Positions 24,289-33,993 are shown, numbered from the stretch's first letter. The stretch is 64,000 nt of DNA from Bacillota bacterium (GCA_023439835.1 JAEXUW010000009.1:186001-250000), one strand, 5' to 3'. Numbers and translations: made by a program. Notes: a model not told the origin generated them from the letters alone.

Positions 24289-25122
24289 CTATTTTTTATT
24301 AGCAAGCTTAAATATTCTGTCAAGATTTTCTTTGTCGGTTGTGCTACTCCCAATAAAGCTCGGCTGGGCGTTATAAAGCCCGTGAAAGTCTGAGCCACCT
24401 GTTACGATAAGATTATATCTTGAAGCAATATCAAGCATTGTTTTTTTCTGTTCTTCATTTGCGGAATAGTGATGAACCTCAACACCGTCAAGCTTACCTT
24501 TTTCGGCAAGCTCTTCAACAAGCTCAATATTATCATATTGAGCGGGGTGAGCCATAACAGCAACCCCTCTCGCTGAATGAATAAGGTCAAGAACAAAATT
24601 CACATCAGGGTATTCCCTTTCAACCAAACAGGTACCGTTAATATGATTAAAAAGCTCGTCGTTTAGCTTTCCATAAAACTCGGTTGTGTATCCATAATCA
24701 ATAAGCGCATGAATAATATGCTGCTTAAAAATACTCTTACTCCCCGTTGAATGCTTGAGGACATTTTCAAGCGTTATCGGATAGAGCTTCATGACGTTTT
24801 CAATCATTTCCATAGCCGACTGTTTTCTTATCGCACAGGACTTAAGACAAAGCCCCTCTAGCCTGTCAGGCTTCTGCGGAGAATAGCAGAGTATGTGCAC
24901 CTTTGAATTTCTTGTTTTATCCCATGCCGAAAGTTCAACTCCGGGGAGAATATGTACTCCATACCTTTCGCCTAGTACTGCGGCACGCGATGCAGATGAC
25001 AGCGTGTCATGGTCGGTTATTGAAATAAAATCAACGTCAGTGCGCTTAGCCTGAACAATAATATCCTCAATACCGAGAGAACCGTCAGACAGCTTCGTGT
25101 GACAATGCAAATCGCCCCTCAT
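24289..25122 (-). CDS. PHP-domain phosphoesterase (YciV/TrpH-like)
   Basis: 277 residues; GGAGG 8 nt before the ATG. The four PHP metal-binding motifs are present: DLHCHTKLSDGS, SITDHDT, PGVELSA, and GSDFHG near the C-terminus, plus HPAQYDN in the middle. The relatives remove 3'-phosphates from nucleotide bisphosphates or trim RNA 5' ends (RNase AM). The specific reaction here is not determinable. First gene of a minus-strand operon with malic enzyme and TSCPD genes. Confidence 0.87.
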   Translation of the reverse strand: MRGDLHCHTKLSDGSLGIEDIIVQAKRTDVDFISITDHDTLSSASRAAVLGERYGVHILPGVELSAWDKTRNSKVHILCYSPQKPDRLEGLCLKSCAIRKQSAMEMIENVMKLYPITLENVLKHSTGSKSIFKQHIIHALIDYGYTTEFYGKLNDELFNHINGTCLVEREYPDVNFVLDLIHSARGVAVMAHPAQYDNIELVEELAEKGKLDGVEVHHYSANEEQKKTMLDIASRYNLIVTGGSDFHGLYNAQPSFIGSSTTDKENLDRIFKLANKK

Positions 25123-25174
25123 AGAAAAAACCTCCTAAGCATAGTAAAGTCCAAAAATCATAACTAATATTACA

Positions 25175-25204
25175 ATTATACTACATTTTTCGCTGTCATG
25201 GCAA
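25175..25204 (-). promoter_or_regulatory. Promoter of the PHP-malic enzyme-TSCPD operon
   Basis: On the minus strand TTGCCA (complement of 25199-25204), 18-bp spacer, TATAAT (complement of 25175-25180). Confidence 0.6.
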
Positions 25205-25298
25205 TAGTTTTGTGTAAAATAATAGTATAAATATTTTGATTGTCATATTAATATATTCAGCTTTCGCCGAAATAATAAATAAAAATGTCAACACTACG

Positions 25299-25332
25299 TA
25301 AAAACGGCATCGAGATTTCCCCCAACGCCGTA
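25299..25332 (-). terminator. Weak terminator behind the foldase gene
   Basis: ACGGC (25304-25308) and GCCGT (25327-25331) with a long loop, followed on the minus strand by TTTTTACG. Confidence 0.45.
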
Positions 25333-25344
25333 AAAAGTGCTTAT

Positions 25345-26403
25345 TTAATTGAAGCTGTGAATGCCTATTTTTTCATATCCATCGCTATAAACACATACAA
25401 CATTGTCCATCTTGTCGGTAACAATTTCTGTGTACATCGGCTCACTGTACTGCAATAAAAGATATTCAATATTTTTATCAAGATATTCCTGAAGCGGCAT
25501 TTTCTTAATAATATGATAACCGTATGAGGTTTCGACAACATCGCTGATTTCACCGTCTTCAAGGGCAAAGGCTGCTGTTTCAAACTCCTCAACCATATAA
25601 CCATATGTGAACAAATAGCCGTCGGGGTTTTCCTGCATACCCGGGTCACTGTTATATTTACTTATTAAAGCATCGAAATCCTCACCGCTTCTAGCCTTGT
25701 CAAGAACCTGACGAGCAAGAATCAGACCTGAATCCTCAGTTTCAGATGTTTCTGATGAGCTAGACTCATCCTCCTTCAAAATCAAAATGTGTTTTGCGAC
25801 AACATAGTCGGTTTTATACTGATCGAGAACAGTTTGTGTGTCAACCTTTGATGTGCCGTTTTCACCATAAAAATACTTGAAAATCTTATTGTCTAAAACC
25901 TCAGACTCCAAGATATATTTAAAGGTGTCGCTGTCTGAATAATTATTTGCGGCTAACGCGGCATTATAACCTTCTTCTCCGCCATATTGAGCTATCATTG
26001 TATTAATCTGGTTTGCTATAGCCTCATTGTCCTCAGCATCCAACTCCACATTATTCGAAGACGCTAAAAGAAAAGGTACCGTATATCTGATTGTATAACT
26101 GCTTGCATCAGTAATAAGGTTCTGAAGCTGTTCCTTGTTATTTACCCAATAGCTTTCATCACCCTGATCATAATAATCTTTAAGGCTCAGAAAGAAGTAC
26201 TTGTATAGAGTTGCGGGGACATTATAGCCGTCAACAGTCATAATATATTCGCCGGTAAAAGGCTCACCGGTGATTTCAGAAGTAAGCTCAACCCCCGACG
26301 CTTCTGAGGTAGCTTCTGAGCTTGAATCACTATCTGAGCACCCTGTCATAAATGCGGCGGCAGTAAGCAAAGAAAGCACCAGCGCCGATATTTTTTTTAT
26401 CAT
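25345..26403 (-). CDS. PrsA-like foldase lipoprotein (parvulin peptidyl-prolyl isomerase)
   Basis: 352 residues from the ATG at 26401-26403 (GGAG upstream). The signal peptide ends in a lipobox at MTGC, followed by a Ser-rich tether. A SurA_N-like helical region spans about 40-200. The parvulin rotamase domain is about 205-310: VAKHILILKEDE, LARQVLDKARSGEDFDALI, GYMVEEFETAAFALEDGEIS and TSYGYHIIK are typical. It helps fold exported proteins on the outer membrane face. A strong inverted repeat lies just upstream (26423-26456). Confidence 0.9.
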   Translation of the reverse strand: MIKKISALVLSLLTAAAFMTGCSDSDSSSEATSEASGVELTSEITGEPFTGEYIMTVDGYNVPATLYKYFFLSLKDYYDQGDESYWVNNKEQLQNLITDASSYTIRYTVPFLLASSNNVELDAEDNEAIANQINTMIAQYGGEEGYNAALAANNYSDSDTFKYILESEVLDNKIFKYFYGENGTSKVDTQTVLDQYKTDYVVAKHILILKEDESSSSETSETEDSGLILARQVLDKARSGEDFDALISKYNSDPGMQENPDGYLFTYGYMVEEFETAAFALEDGEISDVVETSYGYHIIKKMPLQEYLDKNIEYLLLQYSEPMYTEIVTDKMDNVVCVYSDGYEKIGIHSFN

Positions 26404-26422
26404 AATAACACTCCTTATTTTT

Positions 26423-26456
26423 TTTACACAATAATCATAAAGCATGATTGTGTAAA
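26423..26456 (-). promoter_or_regulatory. Inverted repeat in front of the foldase gene
   Basis: TTTACACAATAATCAT (26423-26438) and ATGATTGTGTAAA (26444-26456) are inverted copies apart from a 3-nt bulge. On the minus strand a TTTACA-N17-TATTGT promoter-like pair falls inside it. Either an operator or an mRNA hairpin. Confidence 0.4.
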
Positions 26457-26554
26457 CTATGTGACATTACAAAGCTAATTTTTAAATTTACAACATTTAA
26501 AATAATACCATCTTTTTAGGTTTTTTGCAAGGTGCGAGAAAATTATTCTTATCT

Positions 26555-27502
26555 TTAAAAAAATAAATCCCTAAACCAAATTTTTTCAACAGAAAACGAC
26601 TTTCCGTCAAGATAGCTCAGTATGCCAGCATCACTTTTAAACTTGAAGGTCAGCTTGTATGAATAAAGCGCCTGCGTCTTAACGTTATATCGCATATTAA
26701 CACTGTTCACTCCATATTTACCGTCGCCTAAAAGCGGACAGCCAATATGCGCCATGTGAGCCCTGATTTGATGTGTACGTCCTGTTATAAGATCAATTTC
26801 AACAAGCGAAAGCTCACCTTTTTTTTCAACAACAGTGTACTTGGTCTTAATTTGCTTATAACCGCGAATTGGCTTGTCAGATATAAAAACCTGCTTTTTA
26901 TCTTCGTCTTTAATAAGATAAGCCATGAGCGTTTCGGTTTTTTTGTTAGGTGAACCCACAGTGATACAAAGATATAACTTCTCAAGCTCCCTATCCTTAA
27001 TCTTCTGATTGAGAATTCTAAGGCTTTCTGCATTTTTTGCGCAGATTACTATCCCGCCTGTATTCCTGTCAATTCTGTTGCAAAGCGACGGTGAAAATGA
27101 CGCCTCAGTTTCGGGAATATACTCACCCTTTTCAAAAAGATAACGCTTAACTCTGTTAATCAGCGTATCGGCAGTGTTTTCGTCATCCTCATGAACAACC
27201 ATTCCGCAAGGCTTGTCTATAAGAAGAATGTTATCATCCTCATAAACAATGTTAATAGAAGAGCTGACAGTTAAAAAATCCTTATCGGGATTTTCACCGA
27301 ATAATTCATCGTTGATATAAAGAGAAAGCACATCGCCCTCACATAGCTTGGTGGAGATTTCACAGCGCTTTGAGTTGAGCTTTATCCGTTTAGTCCTGAT
27401 ATATTTATACATCAAAGCTTTAGGGAGAAGTCTGACGGCCTTAGTCAAAAACTTGTCAACCCGCTGGCCTGAATCATTAGAATTTATAATAAACTCTTTC
27501 AT
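26555..27502 (-). CDS. RluA-family pseudouridine synthase (RluC/RluD-like)
   Basis: 315 residues. The N-terminal S4 RNA-binding region (about 10-70) precedes the catalytic domain. Key motifs are LLIDKPCGMVVHEDDE, CNRIDRNTGGIVICAKN (HRLDxxTSG-type motif with catalytic Asp), and ITGRTHQIRAHMAHIGCPLLGD. It isomerises uridine in RNA, most likely 23S rRNA. The catalytic motif is RIDRNTGG rather than HRLDRDTSG, a clostridial variant keeping the Asp. Stands alone. Confidence 0.92.
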   Translation of the reverse strand: MKEFIINSNDSGQRVDKFLTKAVRLLPKALMYKYIRTKRIKLNSKRCEISTKLCEGDVLSLYINDELFGENPDKDFLTVSSSINIVYEDDNILLIDKPCGMVVHEDDENTADTLINRVKRYLFEKGEYIPETEASFSPSLCNRIDRNTGGIVICAKNAESLRILNQKIKDRELEKLYLCITVGSPNKKTETLMAYLIKDEDKKQVFISDKPIRGYKQIKTKYTVVEKKGELSLVEIDLITGRTHQIRAHMAHIGCPLLGDGKYGVNSVNMRYNVKTQALYSYKLTFKFKSDAGILSYLDGKSFSVEKIWFRDLFF

Positions 27503-27605
27503 TGTTAAAAAAGCCTTTCAGTAAAATTATTAATAAAATCAGCAGATAAAATGATGAATAAAAACATTTGTTTTCATTATAGCATATTTTATGTGATATT
27601 ACATC

Positions 27606-27634
27606 TTTTCAAATAAAAAATTTTGTATTATAAT
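27606..27634 (+). promoter_or_regulatory. Promoter of the pyrE-radC-uvrB-uvrA run
   Basis: TTTTCA (27606-27611), 17-bp spacer, TATAAT (27629-27634). No LexA-type box was recognised nearby. Confidence 0.6.
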
Positions 27635-27678
27635 AGTATAAGTGTAAATGTCTTAAAAAAATAGGGAGTTGAAATTTA

Positions 27679-28263
27679 ATGCTGACACAGGAAAGAATCA
27701 TTGAAATTTTAAAGGAAGCAGGAGTGCTTTTAGAGGGGCACTTTCTTCTTACATCAGGAAAGCACAGCAACCGCTATCTTCAGTGCGCTAAAATTTTCAG
27801 GAATACTAAGTACAGTGAGGAGCTTTGCCGTGAGCTTGCAAATCAATATGAAAATGATAATATAGACGTTGTAATCGGCCCTGCTATGGGTGCTGTTCAG
27901 ATGGCTTATGAGGTCAGCCGTCATCTCAAAGTCGAAAATTTCTTCACAGAGCGTGAGGACGGTGTTATGGTATTAAGAAGGGGCTTTGAAATCAAGCCCG
28001 GAATGAGATGCCTTCTTGTTGAGGACGTTGTCACAACAGGTGGCTCAGTTAAAGAAGTCATTGAGATTGTTGAGAAGTCGGGCGGTGTTGTTGCCGGTAT
28101 AGGCTCAATCGTTGACAGAACTGGCGGGGAAATGGATTTCGGCTATCCTTACAAAAGTGTTATTTCAATGAAGGTTGAAGCGTGGGAAAAGGATAACTGC
28201 CCTCTTTGCAAGGAAGGCAAAATTGAGCTTGTAAAGCCCGGAAGCAGAAAGCTTGTAAAATAA
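27679..28263 (+). CDS. pyrE: Orotate phosphoribosyltransferase
   Basis: 194 residues. GHFLLTSGKHSNRYLQCAKI, DVVIGPAMGAVQMAYEV, and the PRPP-binding LLVEDVVTTGGSVKEVIEI are all present. It makes orotidine-5'-phosphate in pyrimidine synthesis. The C-terminus has CPLC, typical of the long clostridial PyrE. The other pyr genes are not adjacent. radC follows 42 bp later. Confidence 0.95.
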   Translation: MLTQERIIEILKEAGVLLEGHFLLTSGKHSNRYLQCAKIFRNTKYSEELCRELANQYENDNIDVVIGPAMGAVQMAYEVSRHLKVENFFTEREDGVMVLRRGFEIKPGMRCLLVEDVVTTGGSVKEVIEIVEKSGGVVAGIGSIVDRTGGEMDFGYPYKSVISMKVEAWEKDNCPLCKEGKIELVKPGSRKLVK

Positions 28264-28305
28264 TTACTTCCTGCAAAAACTCCATCAATGAACGGAGCTG
28301 ACATA

Positions 28306-28989
28306 ATGGACAATCTTCATACAGGTCACCGCCATCGCTTAAGACAGAGCTTTCTTAACAACGGGCTTTCTTCATTTCAGCCTCATAATGTGCTTGAGCT
28401 TCTTCTGTTTTACGCTTTTCCGAGAATTGATACAAATGAAATTTCACACAAGCTTTTAAACCGTTTCAAGACTATTTCAGGCGTTTTTAACGCACCATAT
28501 GAGGAGCTTTTGAAGGTTGAAGGCATGGGTGAAAGCAGTGCCGTCCTTTTGAAGTTAATTCCTCAGCTTTTAAATGTTTATTCAGTGGATATGACAATTA
28601 ACGAGCCTATGAACAGCCTAAAAACCGTATGCAACTTTTTCTTCGGCGCTTATATCGGTGTGAAAACAGAACAGCTCAAGGTTTGTTGCCTTGATGACAA
28701 TCTTCACGTCGTTTCTTGTGTTACTGTTGAAGAGGGCGGTGTCAACACCGTCCCCATCAATGTCAGGAAAATTGTTGAGGCAACCTATCGCTCAAACTGC
28801 TCACTTGTCATTCTTGCTCACAACCATCCAAACGGAATTGCACTGCCCTCAGATAAAGATATTCAGGCGACAAGACAGCTAATGGAAATTTTGGCGTCTG
28901 TGGGAATAAAGCTTCTTGACCATGTTATAGTCAGCCCCCAAAATGCGATTTCTATGAAGGAAGCAGGATATTTCAATATATACGACTAA
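28306..28989 (+). CDS. radC: RadC-family JAB/MPN protein
   Basis: 227 residues from the ATG at 28306 (GGAG 9 nt upstream). An N-terminal UPF0758-type helix-hairpin-helix (VLELLLFYAFPRIDTNEI, VEGMGESSAVLLKLIPQ) precedes the JAB domain. Metal ligands are in LAHNHPNGIALPSDKDIQAT, with HxHx(7)S/D. Despite the name a repair role is not established. It lies between pyrE and uvrB on the same strand. Confidence 0.9.
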   Translation: MDNLHTGHRHRLRQSFLNNGLSSFQPHNVLELLLFYAFPRIDTNEISHKLLNRFKTISGVFNAPYEELLKVEGMGESSAVLLKLIPQLLNVYSVDMTINEPMNSLKTVCNFFFGAYIGVKTEQLKVCCLDDNLHVVSCVTVEEGGVNTVPINVRKIVEATYRSNCSLVILAHNHPNGIALPSDKDIQATRQLMEILASVGIKLLDHVIVSPQNAISMKEAGYFNIYD

Positions 28990-29002
28990 CGAAAGGAATA
29001 TT

Positions 29003-30964
29003 ATGGATAGATTTCAGCTGGTATCAGATTATAAGCCGTCAGGCGACCAGCCTAAAGCAATTGAACAGCTTGTCAGCGGTCTTGACAAGGGTCTGAAGGA
29101 GCAAACACTTTTAGGCGTTACAGGCTCAGGAAAAACCTATACAATTGCAAACGTAATTGAAAAAGTCAATCGCCCCACGCTTGTTCTTGCCCATAATAAA
29201 ATCCTTGCAGCACAGCTCTGCTCTGAGTTTAAGGAGTTTTTTCCGAACAATGCAGTTGAGTATTTTGTGAGCTATTATGACTATTATCAGCCTGAAGCAT
29301 ATATCCCGAGCACAGACGTTTTTATTGAAAAGGACAGCTCAATAAACGATGAAATTGACAAGCTCAGACACTCCGCAACTGCTTCATTGACTGAACGCCG
29401 TGATGTAATTATTGTTGCGAGCGTTTCCTGCATATATTCACTCGGTGACCCTGATGATTACCGCTCAATGACGCTTTCACTAAGACAGGGCACAGAAAAG
29501 CCACGTGACGAAGTGCTTGCAAAGCTTGTTCAGATGCAATATGAAAGAAACGATATCAATTTTGTGAGAAACAAATTCAGAGTTCGCGGTGACGTTATCG
29601 AGATTTTTCCCGCAGATTCAACCGACAAAGCTGTTCGAGTTGAGTTTTTTGGGGATGAGGTAGAAAGAATCAGCGAGATTCACATTGTTACTGGCGAGGT
29701 TCTTTCAACATTACAGCATATAATGATTTTTCCGGCTTCGCATTATATAATCGGAAGAGAAAAGCTGTCTGTCGCTATTGAGCAAATAGAGCATGAGCTT
29801 GAGGAGCGTATCAAGTATTTTAAAGACCGTGATATGCTTGTTGAAGCACAAAGAATCGCACAGCGCACGAATTATGACATCGAAATGCTTCAGGAAATCG
29901 GTTTTTGCAGCGGTATAGAAAACTATTCGAGGGTGCTTTCAGGCAGACCTGCGGGGAGTGTTCCCTATACCCTTTTTGACCATTTCCCGAAGGATTTTCT
30001 GCTTGTGGTTGATGAATCTCACGTTTCTCTGCCTCAGGTTCGCGGAATGTATGCAGGCGACAGGGCGAGAAAGGGCACCTTGATTGATTACGGCTTTCGT
30101 CTTCCGTCGGCGTTTGACAACAGACCGCTTATGTTTGATGAATTTTATCAGAAAATTAATCAGGCTATTTTTGTCAGTGCTACTCCAGGTCCACTTGAAA
30201 AAGATAACTCAAAGCAGATTGTCGAGCAGGTTATCCGCCCGACAGGACTTATTGACCCTATAATTGAAGTAAAGCCCACTCAGGGACAAATTGAAGATTT
30301 GATATCTGAAATAAATATTCGTGTCGAGAAAAAAGAGCGTGTTCTTGTCACAACACTCACCAAGAAAATGGCGGAGAATCTGACGGCATACCTTTCTGGG
30401 GTTGATATTGAGGTCAAATATATGCACCATGATATTGACGCTATCGAAAGAATGGAGCTTATCAGGGATTTAAGACTAGGTGTTTATGACGTTCTTGTGG
30501 GAATAAACCTTCTGCGTGAAGGGCTTGACCTCCCCGAAGTTTCCCTGGTGGCAATACTTGATGCGGATAAAGAGGGCTTTTTGAGAAGTGAATCCGCTTT
30601 AATTCAGACTATCGGACGAGCCGCCCGAAATTCAGGCGGAAAGGTCATTATGTATGCGGATAACGTCACACGCTCAATGGAAAATGCACTTCGTGAAACA
30701 GACCGCCGTCGTGCAATTCAAATCGCTTATAATGAAGAAAACGGTATTGTTCCTAAAACTATAATCAAAGAAGTCAGATCAGTGCTTGAGATTTCAACAA
30801 AGGAAGCTGTCGAGGAAACTACAAATAAGGCTCAAAAATTATCGCACAAGGAAAGGCAGGAGCTTATTGCCAAGCTGACTGTCGAGATGAAGAACTCCGC
30901 TAAAATGCTTGAATTTGAACATGCCGCATATCTTAGAGATAAAATTAACGAGCTGAAAGGATAG
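29003..30964 (+). CDS. uvrB: UvrABC system protein B
   Basis: 653 residues, family length. Walker A is TGSGKTY in LLGVTGSGKTYTIANV. The beta-hairpin VEYFVSYYDYYQPEAYIPS, helicase motifs (LLVVDESHVSLPQ, VGINLLREGLDLPEVSLVAI, QTIGRAARN) and a C-terminal UVR motif (LEFEHAAYLRDKI) are present. UvrB verifies damage and recruits UvrC. It is 13 bp from radC and 14 bp from uvrA. Confidence 0.98.
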   Translation: MDRFQLVSDYKPSGDQPKAIEQLVSGLDKGLKEQTLLGVTGSGKTYTIANVIEKVNRPTLVLAHNKILAAQLCSEFKEFFPNNAVEYFVSYYDYYQPEAYIPSTDVFIEKDSSINDEIDKLRHSATASLTERRDVIIVASVSCIYSLGDPDDYRSMTLSLRQGTEKPRDEVLAKLVQMQYERNDINFVRNKFRVRGDVIEIFPADSTDKAVRVEFFGDEVERISEIHIVTGEVLSTLQHIMIFPASHYIIGREKLSVAIEQIEHELEERIKYFKDRDMLVEAQRIAQRTNYDIEMLQEIGFCSGIENYSRVLSGRPAGSVPYTLFDHFPKDFLLVVDESHVSLPQVRGMYAGDRARKGTLIDYGFRLPSAFDNRPLMFDEFYQKINQAIFVSATPGPLEKDNSKQIVEQVIRPTGLIDPIIEVKPTQGQIEDLISEINIRVEKKERVLVTTLTKKMAENLTAYLSGVDIEVKYMHHDIDAIERMELIRDLRLGVYDVLVGINLLREGLDLPEVSLVAILDADKEGFLRSESALIQTIGRAARNSGGKVIMYADNVTRSMENALRETDRRRAIQIAYNEENGIVPKTIIKEVRSVLEISTKEAVEETTNKAQKLSHKERQELIAKLTVEMKNSAKMLEFEHAAYLRDKINELKG

Positions 30965-30978
30965 AACGGAAGAATATT

Positions 30979-33804
30979 ATGCACAAGGAATTTATTACTA
31001 TTAAAGGCGCCAGAGAGCATAATCTTAAAAATATTGACCTTGAAATCCCCAGAGATAAGCTTATTGTAATGACAGGCTTGTCAGGCTCGGGAAAATCTTC
31101 GCTTGCGTTTGATACTATCTATGCCGACGGGCAGAGAAGATATGTTGAAAGCCTTTCTTCATACGCAAGACAGTTTTTAGGTCAAATGGAAAAGCCTGAT
31201 GTTGACAGCATTGAGGGGCTTTCCCCCGCAATTTCAATCGACCAGAAAACCACGTCTAAAAACCCACGCTCCACTGTCGGAACAGTCACTGAAATTTATG
31301 ATTATCTTAGGCTTCTTTATGCAAGAATCGGCATAGTTCACTGCCCCGTCTGCGGAAAGGAAATCAGGCAGCAGACTGTAGACCAGATTGTCGATAAAAT
31401 TTTGGAACTTCCGGAAGGCACAAAAATACAACTGCTTGCGCCTATTGTCAGAGGGCGAAAGGGTGAATACCAAAAGGAAATTGAAAGTGCCAGAAAATCA
31501 GGGTATGTTAGAATACGCATTGACGGTAGCACCTATGACCTTTCTGAAACCATAAAAATCGACAAGAACAAAAAGCATACAATTGAAATTATAGTTGACC
31601 GGCTTGTCATTAAGCCGGATATAAAGTCACGCCTTTCCGACAGCATTGAAACTGTTACCTCTCTGTCGGGCGGGCTTGTCGGCGTTGACGTTATCGACGG
31701 TGAGGAAATGCTGTTTTCACAAAGCTACGCCTGTCCCGACCATAATGTCAGTATTGAAGAGCTTTCCCCCAGAATGTTCTCTTTCAACAATCCTTACGGT
31801 GCCTGTGAAAAATGCACTGGGCTTGGCGTATTTCAGAAAATTGACCCCGACCTTGTTGTTCCAAATAAAGAGCTTTCGATTAAAGACGGCGCTATAAAAG
31901 CAAGCGGTTGGAATTCGCTTGACGATTCTTCAATCGCAATGATGTATTATACCGCCATAGCAAAAAAACACAAGGTTTCTCTCGATACTTCGGTTAAGAA
32001 TCTTCCCGCAAATGTCCTTGACATTTTTCTTTATGGAACAGGAAATGAAAAGCTTGAGATTGAACGCTCAAGCGAGCTTGGCGGCGGAAAATTCATGTCA
32101 GCCTTTGAGGGTGTCTGCAACAATCTCGAAAGACGCTATAAGGAAACAAACAGCGATTACAGCCGTGAGGATATTATGGGCTGTATGACTGAGGTAAAAT
32201 GTCCTGTCTGTCATGGAAAAAGGCTGAAAAAAGAAGTTCTCGCCGTTACTGTCGGCGATAAAAATATCAGTGACCTTTCCGAGCTGTCGGTTGTTGATTT
32301 GCTTGATTTCTTCGATGGCCTTAATCTTTCAGAACGTGAAATGCTTATCGGTGAGAGAATTGTTAAGGAAATAAACGAGCGGCTTGGCTTTTTAAAAAGC
32401 GTCGGGCTTGAATATCTTTCACTTTCACGCTCAGCGGGGACGCTTTCGGGCGGTGAAAGCCAGCGTATAAGACTTGCCACACAAATCGGCTCTTCTCTTG
32501 TCGGCGTGCTTTATATCCTTGACGAGCCTAGCATCGGTCTTCATCAGCGTGACAATGACAAGCTTATCGGCACACTTAAAAGACTTCGTGATTTAGGTAA
32601 TACGCTTATTGTCGTTGAGCATGATGAGGATACTATGAACAATGCCGACTTTATCGTTGATATAGGGCCGGGCGCCGGTGTTCACGGCGGTGAAGTCATT
32701 TATTCTGGAACCGTTGAGGGAATTAAAGCCTGCGAACGCTCAATCACCGGTCAGTATTTAAGCGGAAAGAAAAAAGTTCCCGTTCCTCAAGAAAGAAGAA
32801 AAGGAAACGGAAGCTATCTTTCGGTTATCGGCGCTTCTGAAAACAATCTTAGAAATATTGATGTTAAAATTCCTCTGGGAACATTTACTTGTATTACCGG
32901 TGTTTCGGGAAGCGGAAAAAGCTCACTTGTCAATGAAATTATCTATAAAGAGCTTGCCGGAAAGCTCAACAGAGCAAGAATTAAGCCGGGCAGCTTTGAA
33001 AAAATGCTTGGCATTGAAAATCTCGACAAGATTATTGACATTGACCAATCCCCTATCGGAAGAACGCCACGTTCAAATCCGGCAACCTACACTGGCGTTT
33101 TCACTGATATCCGTGACCTTTTTGCAAGCACAAATGAGTCGAAGATAAAAGGCTATAATTCAGGCAGATTTTCCTTTAATGTAAGAGGCGGACGCTGTGA
33201 AGCGTGTGAGGGCGACGGAATACTCAAAATTGAAATGCACTTCCTCCCCGACATATATGTTCCATGTGAAGTATGCAAGGGAAAGCGTTATAACCGCGAA
33301 ACGCTTGAAATTAAGTACAAGGGTAAGAGCATTCATGACGTGCTTGAGATGACCGTTGAGGAGGGTGTGGAGTTCTTTAAGAATATTCCCAAAATATCAA
33401 GGAAATTAAACACTCTCGCCGAAGTCGGTCTAGGTTATGTAAAAATCGGTCAGCCGGCGACAACTCTGTCGGGAGGAGAAGCTCAGCGAGTTAAGCTTGC
33501 GTCAGAGCTTTCTAAACGTCCGACAGGAAGAACTATATATATTCTTGATGAGCCGACAACCGGACTTCACACCGCCGATGTATCCAAGCTTATTGAGGTT
33601 TTGCAGAAGCTTGCTGATGCGGGAAACACTCTTATCGTCATTGAACACAACCTTGACGTTATCAAAACCGCCGACTATATTATTGATTTAGGACCTGAGG
33701 GCGGCGACAAAGGCGGAATGATTGTTGCTACTGGTACACCTGAAGATATCGTGAAAAACAAAAGCTCGTATACAGGAGAATATCTTAAAAAAGTTCTGAA
33801 ATGA
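30979..33804 (+). CDS. uvrA: UvrABC system protein A
   Basis: 941 residues. Two ABC ATPase modules each have Walker A (GLSGSGKSSLAFDT; GVSGSGKSSLVNEI), a signature (TLSGGESQRIRLA; TLSGGEAQRVKLA) and Walker B (YILDEPSIGLH; YILDEPTTGLH). Zinc modules CPVCG...CPVCHGKR and CEACEGDG...CEVCKGKR are intact. UvrA dimers scan for damage and load UvrB. Last gene of the repair run. Confidence 0.98.
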   Translation: MHKEFITIKGAREHNLKNIDLEIPRDKLIVMTGLSGSGKSSLAFDTIYADGQRRYVESLSSYARQFLGQMEKPDVDSIEGLSPAISIDQKTTSKNPRSTVGTVTEIYDYLRLLYARIGIVHCPVCGKEIRQQTVDQIVDKILELPEGTKIQLLAPIVRGRKGEYQKEIESARKSGYVRIRIDGSTYDLSETIKIDKNKKHTIEIIVDRLVIKPDIKSRLSDSIETVTSLSGGLVGVDVIDGEEMLFSQSYACPDHNVSIEELSPRMFSFNNPYGACEKCTGLGVFQKIDPDLVVPNKELSIKDGAIKASGWNSLDDSSIAMMYYTAIAKKHKVSLDTSVKNLPANVLDIFLYGTGNEKLEIERSSELGGGKFMSAFEGVCNNLERRYKETNSDYSREDIMGCMTEVKCPVCHGKRLKKEVLAVTVGDKNISDLSELSVVDLLDFFDGLNLSEREMLIGERIVKEINERLGFLKSVGLEYLSLSRSAGTLSGGESQRIRLATQIGSSLVGVLYILDEPSIGLHQRDNDKLIGTLKRLRDLGNTLIVVEHDEDTMNNADFIVDIGPGAGVHGGEVIYSGTVEGIKACERSITGQYLSGKKKVPVPQERRKGNGSYLSVIGASENNLRNIDVKIPLGTFTCITGVSGSGKSSLVNEIIYKELAGKLNRARIKPGSFEKMLGIENLDKIIDIDQSPIGRTPRSNPATYTGVFTDIRDLFASTNESKIKGYNSGRFSFNVRGGRCEACEGDGILKIEMHFLPDIYVPCEVCKGKRYNRETLEIKYKGKSIHDVLEMTVEEGVEFFKNIPKISRKLNTLAEVGLGYVKIGQPATTLSGGEAQRVKLASELSKRPTGRTIYILDEPTTGLHTADVSKLIEVLQKLADAGNTLIVIEHNLDVIKTADYIIDLGPEGGDKGGMIVATGTPEDIVKNKSSYTGEYLKKVLK

Positions 33805-33806
33805 TA

Positions 33807-33835
33807 TTGACTTTGACGGTACTCCATGATATAAT
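33807..33835 (+). promoter_or_regulatory. Promoter of the tRNA cluster
   Basis: TTGACT (33807-33812), 17-bp spacer, TATAAT (33830-33835), 28 bp before the first tRNA. Confidence 0.8.
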
Positions 33836-33862
33836 AATAAAGCTTGATTAGGAGCTTTTTAT

Positions 33863-33939
33863 CTGGGTGTGGCGCAGATTGGTAGCGCGCTACCTTGGGG
33901 TGGTAGAGGCCGCTGGTTCAAGTCCAGTCACTCAGACCA
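33863..33939 (+). tRNA. tRNA-Pro (GGG)
   Basis: 77 nt with encoded CCA. Acceptor CTGGGTG/CACTCAG with one G-T pair, anticodon stem CTACC/GGTAG, loop TTGGGGT giving anticodon GGG, T-loop TTCAAGT, discriminator A. Confidence 0.95.
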
Positions 33940-33947
33940 AAAGCAGT

Positions 33948-33993
33948 TTCACAAAAAATCGCACACTTATCACCGTGTGCGATTTTTTGTGAA
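33948..33993. terminator. Terminator-like hairpin between the two tRNA-Pro genes
   Basis: TTCACAAAAAATCGCACAC (33948-33966) pairs completely with the 3' arm (33975-33993), which contains GCGATTTTTT. The next tRNA starts 6 bp later. Either a terminator after the first tRNA or a processing signal. Confidence 0.7.

Noticed and set aside
30209..30430. Minus-strand frames inside uvrB and uvrA
   Set aside because: They have no ribosome sites and are shadows of well-conserved genes.
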